This document shows positions 63,137 to 64,000 of a stretch of DNA of 64,000 bases, in pieces. The notes below the pieces were generated by a model that worked only from the letters and a program-made list of their open reading frames with translations, was not told the DNA's origin and ran no database searches. The translations under genes were made by a program, and so were the position numbers. This stretch comes from Pseudomonas sp. Seg1 (GTDB lineage Bacteria; Pseudomonadota; Gammaproteobacteria; Pseudomonadales; Pseudomonadaceae), in contig NZ_AP021903.1 of assembly GCF_018326005.1 (NCBI RefSeq), forward strand, positions 5,887,501 to 5,951,500, written 5' to 3'. Every line of letters starts with the position of its first letter. Position 1 is the first letter of the stretch.

Positions 63137-63931
63137 ATGCGTGTAGCCCTTTACCAATGTCCGCCGCTGCCACTGGACCCCGCCGCCAACCTGCAACGCC
63201 TGCATCAACTGGCGATGGAGGCCAAGGGCGCCGACCTCTTGGTGCTGCCGGAGATGTTCATGACCGGCTACAACATTGGCGCCGAAGCGGTCAGCACACT
63301 GGCCGAGGTCTACAACGGTGAATGGGCGCAGCAAATTGGCCGGATCGCCAAGGCTGCTGGTCTGGCGATTCTTTACGGCTATCCCGAGCGCACTGCCGAC
63401 GGGCAGATTTACAACGCCGTGCAGTTGATCGACGCGAACGGCGAGCGCCTGTGCAATTACCGCAAGACGCATCTGTTCGGTGATCTTGATCGTTCGATGT
63501 TCAGCCCCGGCGAAGGCGAGTTTCCGGTTGTCGAGCTGAACGGCTGGAAGCTCGGTTTCCTGATTTGCTACGACCTGGAGTTCCCGGAAAATGCCCGTCG
63601 TCTCGCCCTTGATGGCGCCGAGCTGATTCTGGTGCCAACGGCGAACATGATTCCGTTCGACTTCATCGCCGATGTATCGGTACGCGCCCGCGCCTTCGAA
63701 AACCAATGCTACGTGGCCTACGCGAACTACTGTGGCCATGAAGTCGACATCCACTATTGCGGGCAAAGCAGCATCGCCGCACCGGACGGCAGCCGTATCG
63801 CTCAGGCCGGTCTCGATGAAGCCCTGATCGTCGGTGAGCTGGATCGCCAGTTGATGATCGACTCCCGCGCCGCCAATCGCTACCTCAGTGACCGTCGCCC
63901 TGAGCTATACGGCGCGCTGAACAAGCGCTAA
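63137..63931 (+). CDS. davA: 5-aminopentanamidase (delta-aminovaleramidase)
   Basis: Nitrilase-superfamily amidase hydrolysing 5-aminovaleramide to 5-aminovalerate and ammonia. It has 264 residues. The catalytic triad is E39 (VLPEMF), K110 (YRKTHLF) and C144 (LICYDLEFPE). It is in an operon with davB (12-base gap). The later enzymes DavT and DavD are not in the window. Confidence 0.93.
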   Translation: MRVALYQCPPLPLDPAANLQRLHQLAMEAKGADLLVLPEMFMTGYNIGAEAVSTLAEVYNGEWAQQIGRIAKAAGLAILYGYPERTADGQIYNAVQLIDANGERLCNYRKTHLFGDLDRSMFSPGEGEFPVVELNGWKLGFLICYDLEFPENARRLALDGAELILVPTANMIPFDFIADVSVRARAFENQCYVAYANYCGHEVDIHYCGQSSIAAPDGSRIAQAGLDEALIVGELDRQLMIDSRAANRYLSDRRPELYGALNKR

Positions 63932-63943
63932 TCCGCTAGCATT

Positions 63944-63968
63944 GGCACTTCACTGTTCTGGAAGTGCC
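63944..63968 (+). other. Inverted repeat over the RBS of a truncated downstream frame
   Basis: GGCACTTC (63944-63951) and GAAGTGCC (63961-63968) form an 8-bp stem with a 9-base loop, 12 bases after the davA stop. No T-run follows. The right arm contains GGAAG-like sequence just before an ATG at 63970, so it could mask that start or be a weak terminator. Confidence 0.45.
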
Positions 63969-63969
63969 C

Positions 63970-64000
63970 ATGCCTGCGCCGACTCACCCCCGCCCTCACA
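63970..64000 (+). CDS. Possible start of a gene cut by the window edge
   Basis: An ATG at 63970 with TGGAAG upstream opens MPAPTHPRPH before the sequence ends. Ten codons are too few to judge; the hairpin over the RBS makes it uncertain. Confidence 0.25.
   Translation, partial: MPAPTHPRPH

Noticed and set aside
63943..63960. Sigma-54 -24/-12 element (TTGGCAC) after davA
   Set aside because: The TGGCAC part matches, but the -12 TTGC is absent at the required spacing and the site lies within an inverted repeat.

Overview
The window is chromosomal DNA from a Pseudomonas of the fluorescens group. The evidence is the gene content and order: tyrS next to a ribosomal-RNA promoter, anmK, erpA, argC, hemJ, coq7, speD, vfr, trpGDC, an EstA-type autotransporter esterase, trpE, gph, rpe, an Agt-like transporter and two-component pair, amgK-murU, lptD-surA-pdxA-rsmA-apaGH, prkA-yeaH-spoVR, cca, folBK, rpsU-dnaG-rpoD, an RmcA-like protein and davBA. 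The short inverted repeats between genes (GTGGGAGCGAGCCTGCTCGC and relatives) are typical of fluorescent pseudomonads. From memory the order follows the P. aeruginosa PA0574-PA0668 stretch, but the R/F-pyocin block that lies between trpE and trpG there is absent; only estA is found. I see no prophage, insertion sequence, integron or CRISPR array. This is core chromosome.

Layout. 1-67: sigma-70/rRNA-type promoter firing off the left edge. 68-4425: tyrS, an M23 envelope endopeptidase, anmK, erpA. 4594-11914: argC, hemJ, a nitronate-monooxygenase-like enzyme, a DUF805 protein, an SDR, a HIT protein, coq7, speD, an OsmC protein. 12152-21753: vfr, a lipoate-ligase-like gene, trpC-trpD-trpG with an unlisted leader peptide, estA, trpE, gph, rpe. 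21868-31351 (all minus): iron-dependent alcohol dehydrogenase, the ABC transporter, and the AgtSR-like sensor and regulator. 31426-42773: DUF3530 protein, djlA-like, murU and amgK, then divergently lptD-surA-pdxA-rsmA-apaG-apaH-glpE. 43072-47946: the stress operon prkA-yeaH-spoVR. 48010-51880: cca, folK, folB, plsY, tsaD. 52080-56660: the macromolecular-synthesis cluster rpsU-dnaG-rpoD. 56787-60625: rmcA-like c-di-GMP enzyme and a CAU-anticodon tRNA read here as tRNA-Ile2. 60757-63931: Lrp-type regulator, davB, davA.

How the genes work together. Tryptophan: trpE and trpGDC are split, yet both are preceded by nearly the same peptide ending in ARWRWRA-stop followed by a GC hairpin. In front of trpG it is a free 28-codon leader; in front of trpE it is the C-terminal tail of gph. 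This is the most interesting feature of the window. Cell-wall recycling: AnmK, AmgK and MurU are three enzymes of the anhydro-MurNAc to UDP-MurNAc salvage route. Lysine: DavB and DavA convert lysine to 5-aminovalerate, and the Agt-type transporter is of the type reported to import 5-aminovalerate and GABA. Outer membrane: LptD and its chaperone SurA are translated from overlapping frames.

Limits: all functions come from reading motifs and from remembered family knowledge; no database search was run. Promoters and operators are pattern matches only.
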